This document shows, piece after piece, positions 46,518 to 57,743 of a DNA stretch of 64,000 nt (its first letter is position 1; every line of letters starts with the position of its first letter). The DNA lies in the NCBI GenBank assembly GCA_033980235.1, contig CM067062.1:13473991-13537990 (forward strand), read 5' to 3'. The notes beneath the pieces were generated by a model. It saw only the letters and a list, made by a program, of their open reading frames with translations. It was not told where the DNA came from and did no database searches. This DNA is from Diadema setosum (Eukaryota > Echinodermata > Echinoidea > Diadematoida > Diadematidae). The position numbers and the translations under genes are program-made.

Positions 46518-47475
46518 CAACCTAAGGAACTCCAACTACCAAAAGAGTCGCATTTTGAGACAGTAACATTATTTTTATTACGTTTTTTCTTTGTTGTCAG
46601 AATAAACTAATATATTGAATTTAGTGTGGACCAGATTGCATGATTTACAGCTTAAATATGCTAAAGCCCCTTATGGGGGGGGGGGGGGGGGTTGGGGAAC
46701 AACCCCTCCCACACCCTTGTCTCACTTCACTTGGGTTCTTATTTTGAATATCCTTGGGAAAAAAAATTGGTAAGGTATCAAATAATAAGGACCTCCCTCA
46801 TAGCTTTTTGCTGAAAATGCAGATGAGAAACTCCTTTTTTTTCTTTAATTTTGCCTAATGTTATAAGCAGGGACTAGGTCTGTGTGTTATCATACTTACG
46901 AATAGTATATTGTAGCAGTATTATGGGTAGTAGAAGTATGATTTTATTGTGGTTATAATTAATGAGAACAAAAAACCCTTGTAAAGAAAAATGTATGTCC
47001 TCATGATGGTAATAGTTGTAAGTTACTTGTACATGTTTGAAGTTGTTTGCATAGTGCATGTGGCTCTGATTTTTGTCTGGTACATGTTGCACTGTAATTG
47101 ATTTTTCCCCTCTTTCAAATTTTGTGCTGCACTAAACTACAATTATCGTAGCAGCATACAGGTATTTAGCTAACTATTAGAACATGTACAGAATTACTTT
47201 CATCTGCCAAATTATGAACCATTGAGGTTCAATTATATGGGCACAGAGCAAAAAGAAAAAAAAATTGGATGTTTATCAGAAAAGTTTTTGTTTATTCAGT
47301 AGTATCTTAAGTGTGTGTCTCCTACAATTGGGCCATGGACATTCTTGATTCTGTACGTTCAGAGACAATTTTCCACTAAGCTTACAACTTGTATGTTGGT
47401 TTCCGGTCTTTGTTTTCTGATTTTGGAATTGGGAATCCCCACAAATTTTGTGGGATTACTTTCCATGTCATTACT

Positions 47476-47700
47476 GTTAAAGGGGAAGTTTCTGTAAACA
47501 TACAAATGGATTGAAGTGAATGCAGCAATATCAGAACACATTAGTGAAGTTTGAGGAAAACTCGACAAATCCATTTAGAAGACGTGATTTGTAAAGTTTT
47601 AGTGCCACCATTGCTGCATAAGAAGACTACAACAGTTCTTTACAACAATAAATGTATTTAAAGAAAATACGGTGTTTAAAGAGAATTGTGCAAAATTTCA
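47476..47700. repeat. half-copy related to the MITE at 26927
   Basis: Starts GTTAAAGGGGAAGTTTCTG and shares the order of blocks GTTTGAGGAAAACTCGA, ATCCATT and GAAGACTACAACAG with 26927-27492. It has no inverted right end. Confidence 0.5.
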
Positions 47701-48504
47701 TATTTGTAACTAAATGAAGGAGCAATTGACTTGCCTGTTTCAGAATGCAAGGGAAATATTGTTGCCCTTACACATGTCAGTAACAAGTCGAAAAAAATGT
47801 GATTGAAATGAAAAGTAAATAATGTAACAGAGCCACTACTGCTTTAATTTTCACCCAAGTGTCCATTTCATTGGTTGAAATACTGGGAGGTTAAAGAAGG
47901 TCAGTCATCAATTAAAAAAAAAAAAATCCATAAAGTTCCATGTATAAGATGCACTTTTTTTTTGTCGGAAAATATAAAAAAAATCGGGGGTGCGTCTTAT
48001 ACATGGGTACAGTCGAATCATAGAAAAAAAATCTATCACATACACCCAATTTTATAAGGTCATCTTGGGGCCATGTATGCCCATCGACATCCGGAGGGTA
48101 GGCAATCATTAAAACTTACCGATAAACGAGCGATGTATCAATCTGGACACACACAACAGGTGTAAATACAGGATAAACTTATGTCGGCCTAGTGTAGTAA
48201 CAATGTATCAATCTGGCCATAGACAACAGCTGTAAATACACGATGTATCATTAAAACCTACCGATGTACTAGTATATCGGTCTCCCAAGCTACCAACAGC
48301 CAACCTAGAAGCTGTAGATACGCGATGTACAGGTATCATTACTAAATTACCGATAAAGTAAAACTTATCGATGTGTTAGTGTTAATCTGGCCATAGACAA
48401 AAGCTGTAAAATATGGAGTAGGATTGACCCTATGTCACCATGATGTGAACGATGTGTCAAGCATGTACTAGATATTCATATCCATGGTGTTCGTTTGCTC
48501 TTCA

Positions 48505-48662
48505 CTAGCCTTTTGCAAAGGCAGAACCCAGAGGCTCTTGCAGTGGACTCGTGTGCACACAGCGATCGGCTCGGAGCGAGCTTGCCCGTTGCATGTGCAA
48601 GTCCACTGCTCTCTGTGTGCGTGTGCTGAAATTATAGCGAGCTGCCTTTTGCAAAAGGCTAG
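48505..48662. mobile_element. MITE nested in element D (CTAGCCTTTTGCAAA ends)
   Basis: Begins CTAGCCTTTTGCAAAGGCAG and ends CTGCCTTTTGCAAAAGGCTAG. Inner arms are also inverted (CTTGCAGTGGACT against AGTCCACTGC). 158 bp, GC-richer than its surroundings. Confidence 0.8.
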
Positions 48663-48818
48663 CACTGTACATACAAGCATGGTACAAGAGACACATGTTA
48701 TTGGTAATCCCTCCGGGCGAAACAACAGTGATCTAAGTACCGTACCCACCGTACGTCTCTTCGTACGATCACTCTGCTACACTTGTTCAATGTTAATGTT
48801 TTTCTAATTTTTCATCAT

Positions 48819-48932
48819 GAACATTTTGCTTCTGACACGCGCCAATATGCGAGACACGTCTACGGTAGTCATAATGAACATTTTGCTTCTGACACGCGCC
48901 AATATGCGATACACGTCTACGGTAGTAGTATG
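48819..48932. repeat. 57-bp tandem duplication
   Basis: The unit starting GAACATTTTGCTTCTGACAC occurs at 48819 and again at 48876 with about one substitution (GCGAGACACG against GCGATACACG). Confidence 0.95.
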
Positions 48933-48938
48933 ATAGCA

Positions 48939-48971
48939 AAGATTGTACCTTACACTCATGAGTACAATCTT
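48939..48971. repeat. hairpin AAAGATTGTAC / GTACAATCTTT
   Basis: 11-bp perfect inverted arms around CTTACACTCATGA, just downstream of the 57-bp tandem repeat. Confidence 0.85.
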
Positions 48972-49378
48972 TGTGGTTGATACTACGATTGAAAGGCGAA
49001 ACAATAGCAAGTGAGTACCGATAAAAGTCTCGCATTTTGCGTCTTCCATTTTTTGCCAGTGTCCGATGAATACCGTAGAAAGAAAGTTTAAAAGGAAACC
49101 AAAAGTAGAGCAAATACATGCTGCATTCTACTATCTAGGAAATTTTGAGCTGAAATAATATGTATGACACACAATATTTGCATGGAAATTTTGTGTTTTT
49201 TTTTTTCTTTTCTATTTTAGGTCCAAAAGTAGAGGTGTGTCTTACGTGTATGTACACGGGTGTGTCCTATACATGGAACTTTACGTTTGGCAGTAATTTC
49301 ATTGTATCCATTTGTTCTTGGGGGGGGGGGGGGGAGAACACAAATGGACAAAGAAAAAAAAGGGAATCTGTAAAGACC

Positions 49379-49746
49379 TTAAAGGGATGGTTTAGTATTG
49401 GTGGCGATGAGAATTTGGCTTTGGACTTTTTTCTAGATATCAGGAAACCACTTATGAAATAGTACAGAGGATACCATTCTAAGAGGAATTCAAAGTTTAT
49501 TTGATGAAAATCGGTTTTCGGTATGTCTGAGGCACCCAAAAAACAAAGTAAAACAAAGGTTATGATTGCTCTTATTTGGATATCTCAGCCATTTCAAAAC
49601 CAATTTTCATAAAATAAATGCTGAATTACTCTTGAAATTACATGCTCTTTCATATTTCATAGAAGGTTTCTCATTATTTCACGAAAAGAATGTTAGATTT
49701 GTAAATGTGATGTTTGGTCTCAACCAAAACTGTACAATCCCTTTAA
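49379..49746. mobile_element. MITE family 3, copy 3
   Basis: TTAAAGGGATGGTTTAGT to AACTGTACAATCCCTTTAA with the family's inner arms (ATTTGATGAAAATCGG against CCAATTTTCAT). It lies 95 bp from the right end of element D. Confidence 0.8.
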
Positions 49747-50129
49747 ATTACCTGGTACATTTATACTTTGTTTAGAGTCCCCCAAAACATGGCACAACCT
49801 CCAAAAGACGTTCGGTGTTCACCCCGGAAGAAGGGGACTCTAAACGGTCAGGGCACAAAGCGTTTGGGGTGAGTCTGGGGTGACTCTGAGGTAAAGATCG
49901 CACCACACAGCCTTGCACAAGTGTAGCACAACATTCGAGAGCTACACCACTGTATGCTAGACTTGCTCTAGATGACGAGACCCCAAACGGTCTCTTGGGT
50001 AAACACAGCACACATTTCCGGTGCTGTTTGTGATGGAGTGCCCATAATGTGCGCACAAGAAACTGTCGCCTCTCTTGAGAAACGTCTGCCCACTGGTCCC
50101 CATAGAAATGCACACCGACCTTGCGCTAG

Positions 50130-50365
50130 ATGAAAACCTCAAAACTATGCAGCTTGAACTCCCAAGTTCATTGACCCTACTGAAATTCATAAAAATTCCT
50201 GGATCACTTCCAAAATTTAATAATCTGTTTCTTGTGTCATTCTCAGCCTTTCATGAAAGTTTCATCCAAATCCGTTCACAAGTCTTTGAGTTATTTTGCA
50301 CACAGACAAACAAACAAACAAACCAACGGTTATGAAAACATTACATCTTCCTTGGCAGAGGTAAT
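50130..50365 (+). repeat. dispersed repeat, uninterrupted copy
   Basis: Contains TTCATTGACCCTACTGAAAT, AAATCCGTTCACAAGTCTTT, GAGTTATTTTGCACACAGAC, an (AAAC)n stretch and CTTGGCAGAGGTAATAA. It serves as the intact comparison for the copy split by the LTR at 1471-2328. Confidence 0.65.
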
Positions 50366-50534
50366 AATTGTGGTTGGTGTTTGTGAAAACCATTTGGCAT
50401 TATGCAAGGTTTAGAAATCTTGTTTCTAATGTCCATAGGTTTGTTAGTTACCTGTGGGTTGTTTTTTTCTTCTTTTTTTGTTTTTGTTTTATGTGTTTAG
50501 TTTCTTTCAGAAATATTACTTGTGTTTGTCTTTT

Positions 50535-50978
50535 AATAGACCAGTTCGTAATTCCACTTTGCGCATGAGCAGAAAAAGGTCATTTGTACCAACAGGCATT
50601 TCAGTTTGTAAATTCACTGAGATAAGCATCTGTGATGCGATAATTATTCATGTGATGCTTATCTAAATGGTGCTTGCCAGCACATCCACCTGACAGCAAG
50701 AATGGTATTTCGCAATATAAAAGGAAATAGGCTGTTATTGCATTCAATACAAAACAATGAAATGGATGCCCGCTAAATTGTCAACTGATGGAGTATTCTG
50801 ATCACCTGCCTTAAACGCGAGATAATTCTTTGTTTGAACATGAATTCCATAAATTGTTACGTCAGGCAAGCTTAGGCATTATGCCGCTTTGAAAACGAGT
50901 GAAGTGCCTAACTAACTGAGAAAAAAGAAAGGTCATTTGTACCAATGTGTACATGAGCTAATTACGAACTGGCTTATT
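50535..50978. mobile_element. inverted-repeat element (AATAGACCAGTTCGTAATT ends)
   Basis: AATAGACCAGTTCGTAATT at the left is inverted at 50960-50978 (AATTACGAACTGGCTTATT). A direct repeat AAGGTCATTTGTACCAA occurs inside both ends (about 50577 and 50929). 444 bp, no coding capacity. Confidence 0.75.
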
Positions 50979-51079
50979 GATGTGCAATACACAGCTGAAA
51001 TCTAATGACTGTGACAGGCCAAAGATTCTTGCAATATTTGAGGTATCATTTGTTTGCTTCTGGTCTGTTTTTCCCCCTG

Positions 51080-51172
51080 TTAACCCGTTGAGGATGGGCT
51101 GATTTTGCTGCAACACGCATTTCCCACTGACATCTGCCCAAGTATACTCGGGACTCGTCCTCAGCAGGATAA
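51080..51172. mobile_element. short repeat with TTAACCCGTTGAGGA ends, copy 1
   Basis: About 92 bp, with CCCAAGTATACTCGGGAC inside. A second copy in the opposite orientation lies at 59193-59284. Confidence 0.7.
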
Positions 51173-52330
51173 GGATCAACACTTTCTTTGGAGCAGATAT
51201 AAGAATGTTTGTATGCAAGAAAAAAAAATAACCCTATTACATATGACAGCACTGTCTACTTCCAGTGTCGTCGGTGGAGTCAAGAATGTATATTTTACTT
51301 GCTGACCGTACACTTTCTTTGCTGTTTCTTTAGTGCTGACTGAATCACCAGATTTGTGTTCATGACAATATCTCTTAATATTAATCTTAACCTAAAATCA
51401 ATCAGAAACAAATGATATATTAAACTTAACTATCAGCATTTTGTTAAGTGGTCCCTGTGCAAAGAATTTATCGTTAGGGTCTGTATGTTTTACTAATCTT
51501 CAAAATGGAACAGTGCACATGTGAATTTTTACGGCTAGTCTATTTCCCTTGACTTCTTCCATTCTTTCTTTGAACACTTTTGTATGTGAAGCAGCGTCTT
51601 GTTTCTTCTTGTGTCGCCTTTTTGTGTCTGCATCCTCGACGATTTCTCTGAATCTTGGGGAAGCCTGTGCGTCTGTTGTGAATATCGCTCTCCTTCCTGA
51701 CAGAGTCAGTTAAGATCAATGCGATGGAAATTCCTGTACAAGTGTAGCTTTGTCTAGCAGTGTTGTCTCATTTCGGAGTTTTGATTTTTCACCCTTCTTA
51801 AGCTTGTCCAGACTCCCTTGGGTATTTTTGTTGCCAAATCATGCGATGAGTAACAAAAATTTGACGAGGGAGAACCAGTTTTTCTCATCGCAGCATGCTG
51901 CTGCTCGAGTATGAGCCCTGTACACACTGTATGTACTTGGTATGCCCAAGTCGTGTGAATTTCCGAGATGTCATTTGCTATTTTCCAGTTTGTCAGTGTA
52001 CATAAGATCTGCAGAGTGAGAAGTTCCTGCCCACGCAAGCATAAGGGGCTTTCGGCTTCTCCCAAAATGTGTAAGCAGCAGTAAAGCGTAATCATATTTA
52101 TGGGATAATTTGCTTATGTAGTGTCTGCTCACTTTTGGGTGCAAACATGAATGTTGTGTGGTGCAAATCTTGGGATATCATTCCTTTGCAAGACTCTTCC
52201 TGTCGGATGTGACATAAGCAAACATGGCTCTGAAAAACAAGACTCGAAGAGTTTTGAAAAGATCACAGCTGTTGCCCTTTTCATTATAAAGCTTTAATCA
52301 TAACTTCGCTAAAGATTGGTGTCATAATTT

Positions 52331-53069
52331 TTAAAGGGGATGGCTAGTAACTGATCAGTGGGAATCAGTGGGAATGCTGGGGGATGATTGTTCCAATCCT
52401 TGTGGGATTCATTTAAGAGTAAATTATATATCTATTGTTGCGTGAAAATTATTTGCTTCAGAATGGTCTCATATTCAAGTACTGTGCAGTTTAAAGGGAC
52501 TGTACAGTGCTGGTTGAAGTAAGGATTCATGTTTTGAACATTTCTAAGTGAGATAATGAAAAGCCTCTTCTGAAATATGAAAGAGCATGTAATTTTAAGA
52601 AGGATTCAACGTTTATTTGATGAAAATTGGTTTTCAAATGGCTGAGATATCCAAAAAAGTGCTAATAATAAAAGGCGACATGCCCCAACTTCATTAGTAT
52701 CTCTTTGTTTCACCTTGTTTTTGGATATCTCAGCCATTTCAAAATCGATTTTCATAGAATAAACTTTTGATACCCCTTAGAACTGCACGCTCTTTCACAT
52801 CTCATAGAGTGGTTTCTGAATATCTCACAAAACGTTAAAAGCTAAATCTTCACCTCGACCAGAACTGTACACACCCTTTAATCGCCCGTCACTGTACAGG
52901 CATGCTAACCTGGAAATATTAAACTGCACATTACTTGAATATGAGACCATTCTGAAGCAAATGATTTTCACACAATAGATACATAATGCACTCTTAAATG
53001 AATCCCACAAGGATTGGAATAATTTTCCCCCAGCATTCCCACTGATCAATTACAAGCCATCCCCTTTAA
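52331..53069. mobile_element. palindromic MITE hosting a nested family-3 MITE
   Basis: The outer arms run TTAAAGGGGATGGCTAGTAA inward to CAGAATGGTCTCATATTCAAG at the left, and the inverted equivalents at 52925-53069. About 150 bp of near-perfect inverted sequence is separated by the family-3 copy at 52491-52881. Both use TTAA-type ends. Confidence 0.85.
52491..52881. mobile_element. MITE family 3, copy 4 (nested)
   Basis: TTAAAGGGACTGTACAGTGC to ACTGTACACACCCTTTAA. Very similar to copy 1 (22010-22404), so these two are the youngest of the family here. Confidence 0.9.
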
Positions 53070-53662
53070 GTAATAGGCCTACATATTCATTTTGTTAAAA
53101 GGTAGAAGGAAGATGATGAGAAAATGGAAGTCCACATTCTGTTCATTAGTGATGCAGTAATTGTAGAAATTGTAATGGTGGCAACAGCAATAGTAGAAGT
53201 GATAATTCTGGTAATAGTAACTGATAATTATTGGTAATGAAAACCCATAATGAAGCAGGGCAGTAAAAATCAAAGATTGAGGGAATTTAATGTTATCTGC
53301 TTTTAAAGTTTGTGTGTGCCTTTTGCAACTCTGAAAATAAGATTCCTTTCATAGGCTGGTGTATTATAGAGATACATTTTGGAGGTGATTCTATTTAGAC
53401 CTTTCTTCAGAATAATAAAACTAGAAACTGGACCGAAATAAAATTCAAACCGTTATTCTTGATACTAAAGAGTAGCTATTCGTTTTTCAAAACTCTGAGG
53501 TGTATTACAAGATTTCATTCAAGATGTTGGGAAACATTATTCTTCAACCATGCAAGATCTTGTAATGTTTGCAAAAGGGATCATACAACCTTTTAGCATT
53601 CGTTCATAATGACAGTGACTTGTGTGGAAGTCACACTTGGTTTCCCAATTACGATATTTTGT

Positions 53663-53698
53663 TATGCCTCCGCCACGAAGTGGTGCCGGAGGCATTAT
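53663..53698. repeat. ATGCCTCCG..CGGAGGCAT hairpin repeat
   Basis: ATGCCTCCGCCACGAAGTGG is followed by TGCCGGAGGCATTAT. This strong hairpin recurs as a dispersed repeat in marine invertebrate genomes (from memory). Confidence 0.6.
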
Positions 53699-55280
53699 TT
53701 GGATTAAAATTTTGCTGTACTTTGTTGATGCATTGTACTTGCTACAGATAAGGCTATTTATGTTTGTGTTCTGATGGTTTTGACCCAAAGACATGCGCAT
53801 GGCTTTGCACATGTTTTCGTGCATCAGTCTGCTCATCACACATCAAATATAGGAAGCTGATGGAACATGGATGGAGCATCTTCACATAGGGGGCAGGGGG
53901 TGATAAAAACCTCTTTAATTTCTGTGTTTTTGTATGTGCATGGGTGGGTGTACAATGTATTTTTGTGGAGTAGGAACGCAATCCTTGAATTACATTGTAC
54001 TCATTGCGTACATGTAGTTTTAAGCATTGGGTGGGAAGAAATGTCAAATGATTTACATAATTATCGTGTACGGTTGGTAGCATGAAATAGAAGCTTTTGA
54101 TAGATCAATTCCTCCCCCCCCCCCCCCCCCCCACACACACACACATGCACACCATTATCTATGCCTGAGCTGAAGGCGAATGTGCAGGTGCACGTTGTAA
54201 ATAACAAACAAAGTCGATATACATTAATTGCTCAAGTGTCTGACAAAGATTAGCATTCAGACACATATTTGCAAGTCATTCCTGGTTGCTATAAATCTAC
54301 TTGCCCTCTTGACAGGGGAAACTAAAACTCACTGTTAGGCAAGTCAAATGAATTGGTACTTTGCTGTTCAGGGCATTGACCCTTGTCCAGGCGCCTTTCA
54401 GGACAAGTGGGAAAAGTGATTTTGTTGTGAAGGGAAAGTATTACATTAGCATACATTGAACAGTAATTACCCTGTAACTGCAGGAGTCCTTCAAAATTGT
54501 GGGGCATATTTGGTTTACGCCACTCAAAAACAAGATCTTGGTTTGCCACCCATCAGAAGATTAACATTGTACTTCTTATATGGGAGTATTTGCTTTTTGT
54601 TTATAGCGCATATGCTATGTTCATTGTGTGTATTTGAAAAAAAAAGTTAATTAGGTCTAAATAATGACCGTTCCTGTACTGTATTACAATTTATGGATAT
54701 TTCTTTTACTACAGTGTAGTAACAAAGCATTTCATTCACCTGTTCCCTCCCATTAAGTTTAATAGGCAGGAATTCACTTAATTATTTGCTAGGTAGGGCA
54801 ACCTCTGTCAAGCTTATTGGTTGTTAAGGACAACTTTTGTGAACAAAGCATGCATAAAATTTAATACATTCCAGAACCAGTCTACTACCAGCGTGAATTT
54901 TCTGTTCTTATTCGGGGTGGATGGAATTTGTTAGATGACAGTTTGGACAGAAAGAAAATTATGTTCACAGTAAGAATTCTACTTGATTCTGTCAGGTTTG
55001 GATAATTGCACATTTCACACAAGCGGAACCTCGAAAATTATTTAAAAGTGTATAGATAGCTGCAAATGAGATTGGGCAAGTACACATACGTACACTATGT
55101 ATCATACATGTATCACTTCTGTGAAACATAATTCCACGTAACTTCAGAATATACCCCACCAAGATAAAGTATGATTTTACAGAGCTCTTTCAGCCAAGAT
55201 GTTCTCTGAGGACCCTATGTAGTCTTTGACATTTTGTATCTAGTGTCTCTTGCATAATACTCTCCATTTATCATCAAGAA

Positions 55281-55491
55281 TACTGTTAAAGTGGAAACTT
55301 AGACAGTGTTGAAATTTTCATGCATTTTGCACATCCAGAAACTAACATGAAAAGAAAAGCATGTGAATGTTTTTGCTTGCCATGTTTCTGTAGTTGATGT
55401 CTTGATTATGTGGAATTCAAAACGAGTGAAACTCATCTTACCCGACCGAGTGTGAAAAAGTACTCGCGCAAAAATGTCTACTTTTACGGTA
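55281..55491. mobile_element. MITE family 1, copy 3
   Basis: TACTGTTAAAGTGGAAACTT to CTACTTTTACGGTA, with TTGATTATGTGGAATTCAAA in the middle as in copies 1 and 2. Confidence 0.8.
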
Positions 55492-57517
55492 AATTGCAGA
55501 TATAACATATTTCATAGTAAATACTTGCTTAGAAAGGGTTGATACTCTGTTGGACTTTGTTGAATTGTTGTTTTCCCTTTTTTGCGCCTTTGCGGTTTTT
55601 TTTCCCCCTTCTTTGGGTGCATTCTTTTTCAGAGGGTGTACAATTTCTTTCCATAGTTGAATATGGTGGGGCCCTAAAATTAGTTGATCCCTCAGGAGTT
55701 TAGTTTGTTTTAAATGATGGTGTATTGTCATTGTTTGCAGTTTGTTTTACAAAGTTGATTTATACAAAGATAAGGCATCTCTGCACATGATATTGAGCCG
55801 AGGTGTTGCATGCAGAAGTATGAAAAATAGAGAAAACCGAGATGAAAGTGAGATGCATCTAGACTGGAAAGGGGCTTTTTCGTTCACTCGGCCTGGTATC
55901 ATTTTACAGGAAATCTGAGTAATTCAGCAAAGCCCATGTGATAGGACACGCTGTCAGAATACAAACCGTAGGATATTTTCATTGGAATGGACTGTTTCCA
56001 CTAAATGGCAGTTTGCAGTGGTGGAATGTCAACATGTTGTGGCTTTCATTCACCACATTCAGAAGACTTTTTTCCCCTTAAACATTGCTGCTTCAGTTTT
56101 TGTTGGAAGACTAGTTTATGTTATAAAGAAATGATAAGTATTATGCATTAGCATACCTTTGTGTGTGTGTGTGTGTGTGGGTGTTTGTCCTAAACATCTA
56201 AACACAGATTGATATTACTATACTTTTTTATTGATAGCATGTCAAAAGAATTCTTGTGATCCAGCATAATGGATAGATTATCTTTAAATTGTTCAAATTT
56301 CATTCGTACTTAGACACTTCTGGTTTTTACAGTATGTTCTTTTACTCCGATATACATGTTCTTCAGATGTTGATCTCATCTTGAATGCTGAAACCTCTCT
56401 GACCTTTAATAATACATGTAGCAAACAGAGTTTCTTGTTGTTTTATTCTGATGTACGTTAGGTCTTGACAATCAAGCCCCATAAATCTTTTAGTGCAGTA
56501 TCTGTGGTGTGTGTAGGGCCTACTTGTCAGTGCTCTTTAAGTGCATTTTGCTCTTAACTGATTTTTGTTTCTTTTTACGTCATTGGATATAGATATATTT
56601 GGAAACATGATGATAATAATTTTAATCATCATCATGAAAATTTAGTAGCATTATGACAGTTTCAATCAGTGAGCATGTGCTTTGTGGAAATTATTCATAA
56701 ATTAGTGAAATGTCCATAATGGTGTGGTTCACTATCCCATTCTACCTACAATTGTACCATCAGTCATGGTTGTGAATTCGCTCCTGTATCTCTGCATGGT
56801 CTTCTTGAGTGTTTCTGTGAAGATGTACTGGCATTTACTGTGCCCATGTACCAGTATACATTGTATGTGGGTCAGGGTTGAGAAGGGGTGGGGTAGGAGG
56901 AAAAAGTGGCTACATTTGAAGACCGACAAGTGCTTCTTCTAGTGACGGGGGTAAGAGTGCAGAGGGATGGTATTTAGGGGGATTTGCATGTTCATTAGCC
57001 ACAGCTGATGCCCAAACTGTACTGGAAGGTTTCGCTACACAGACATTCGTGAAGCTTGTAAAAGGGGCAGACTAAGCTGCGTGGCATGTTTGAAATGTCA
57101 GGGTTTTCACTGCATCGTCTACTGTATGTACATGTAATGTATTGGCACACACCATATCTCAGCAAGACAGAGGAGCTGGTAGTGTAAACAGTGCAATATA
57201 TGTCAACTTACCTTATGTGATATAGGCATTCTCTACATTGTAGGTCCTTCCATATGTTTGCTTGTTTTTTGTATGTTTTGTTCTGGTGTGTTGCCTGTGC
57301 TACTTATTGTCTAGTAGTGCTCGAAATGTAGGTCAGTACACAGATGTATTCATATCTGTGGATAATTTTCTCTGAGGACTTACAACATTGTAATGAGCTG
57401 TTTAATTCACATGCTTTGAACTAAAATCATATTGGTACTACTATGCATACATTAGTTGAGTGTTGGGCAAACCTTGGGCATAGGTTTGTGGTGGCTCTCT
57501 TGTACAAACAACTACAG

Positions 57518-57743
57518 TACTGTAAAACAAGAAAACAAGGAATGTTCACTTGCATTTTAATTTCACGAATTTTGCGAGAGCCAAGTTTCACGAAATTTAA
57601 GTGCATGCTAAAGATCTTGTGTACACTATATGCAGATTGCAATGAACGTTAGAGGCAACTCGCGAAAATTTTATGCTGCGAATAAGGCCGTTGGTTCCCA
57701 TTCGCGAAAATTTCATGCTGCGAAAATATTGTGTTTTACAGTA
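57518..57743. mobile_element. MITE with TACTGTAAAACA ends
   Basis: TACTGTAAAACAAGAAAACA at the left and TATTGTGTTTTACAGTA at the right. It contains repeated GCGAAAATTTTATGCTGCGA words (57662 and 57702). A decayed relative is probably at about 58619-58820 (GCCATGAAATTTTTG and GGCATGAAATTTTTG). Confidence 0.75.

Larger units (their letters stand above)
47931..49283. mobile_element. element D: 1.35-kb TIR element with CCATGTATAAGACGCAC words
   Basis: TAAAGTTCCATGTATAAGAT at 47931 is inverted at 49283 (TAAAGTTCCATGTATAGGAC; the first 16 bases are identical). The word recurs once more near each end: GTGCGTCTTATACATGG at about 47991 and GTGTGTCTTACGTGTATG at about 49235. Inside lie a nested MITE (48505-48662), a 57-bp tandem repeat (48819-48932) and repeats of CGATGTATCAATCTGG (48132, 48204, with relatives at 48241 and 48312). 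No coding capacity recognised. Confidence 0.75.

Noticed and set aside
49767..50075. GTTTAGAGTCCCC / GGGGACTCTAAAC inverted pair and nearby GC-rich text
   Set aside because: Arms are only about 55 bp apart with no further inverted or repeated structure; insufficient for a named element or RNA gene.
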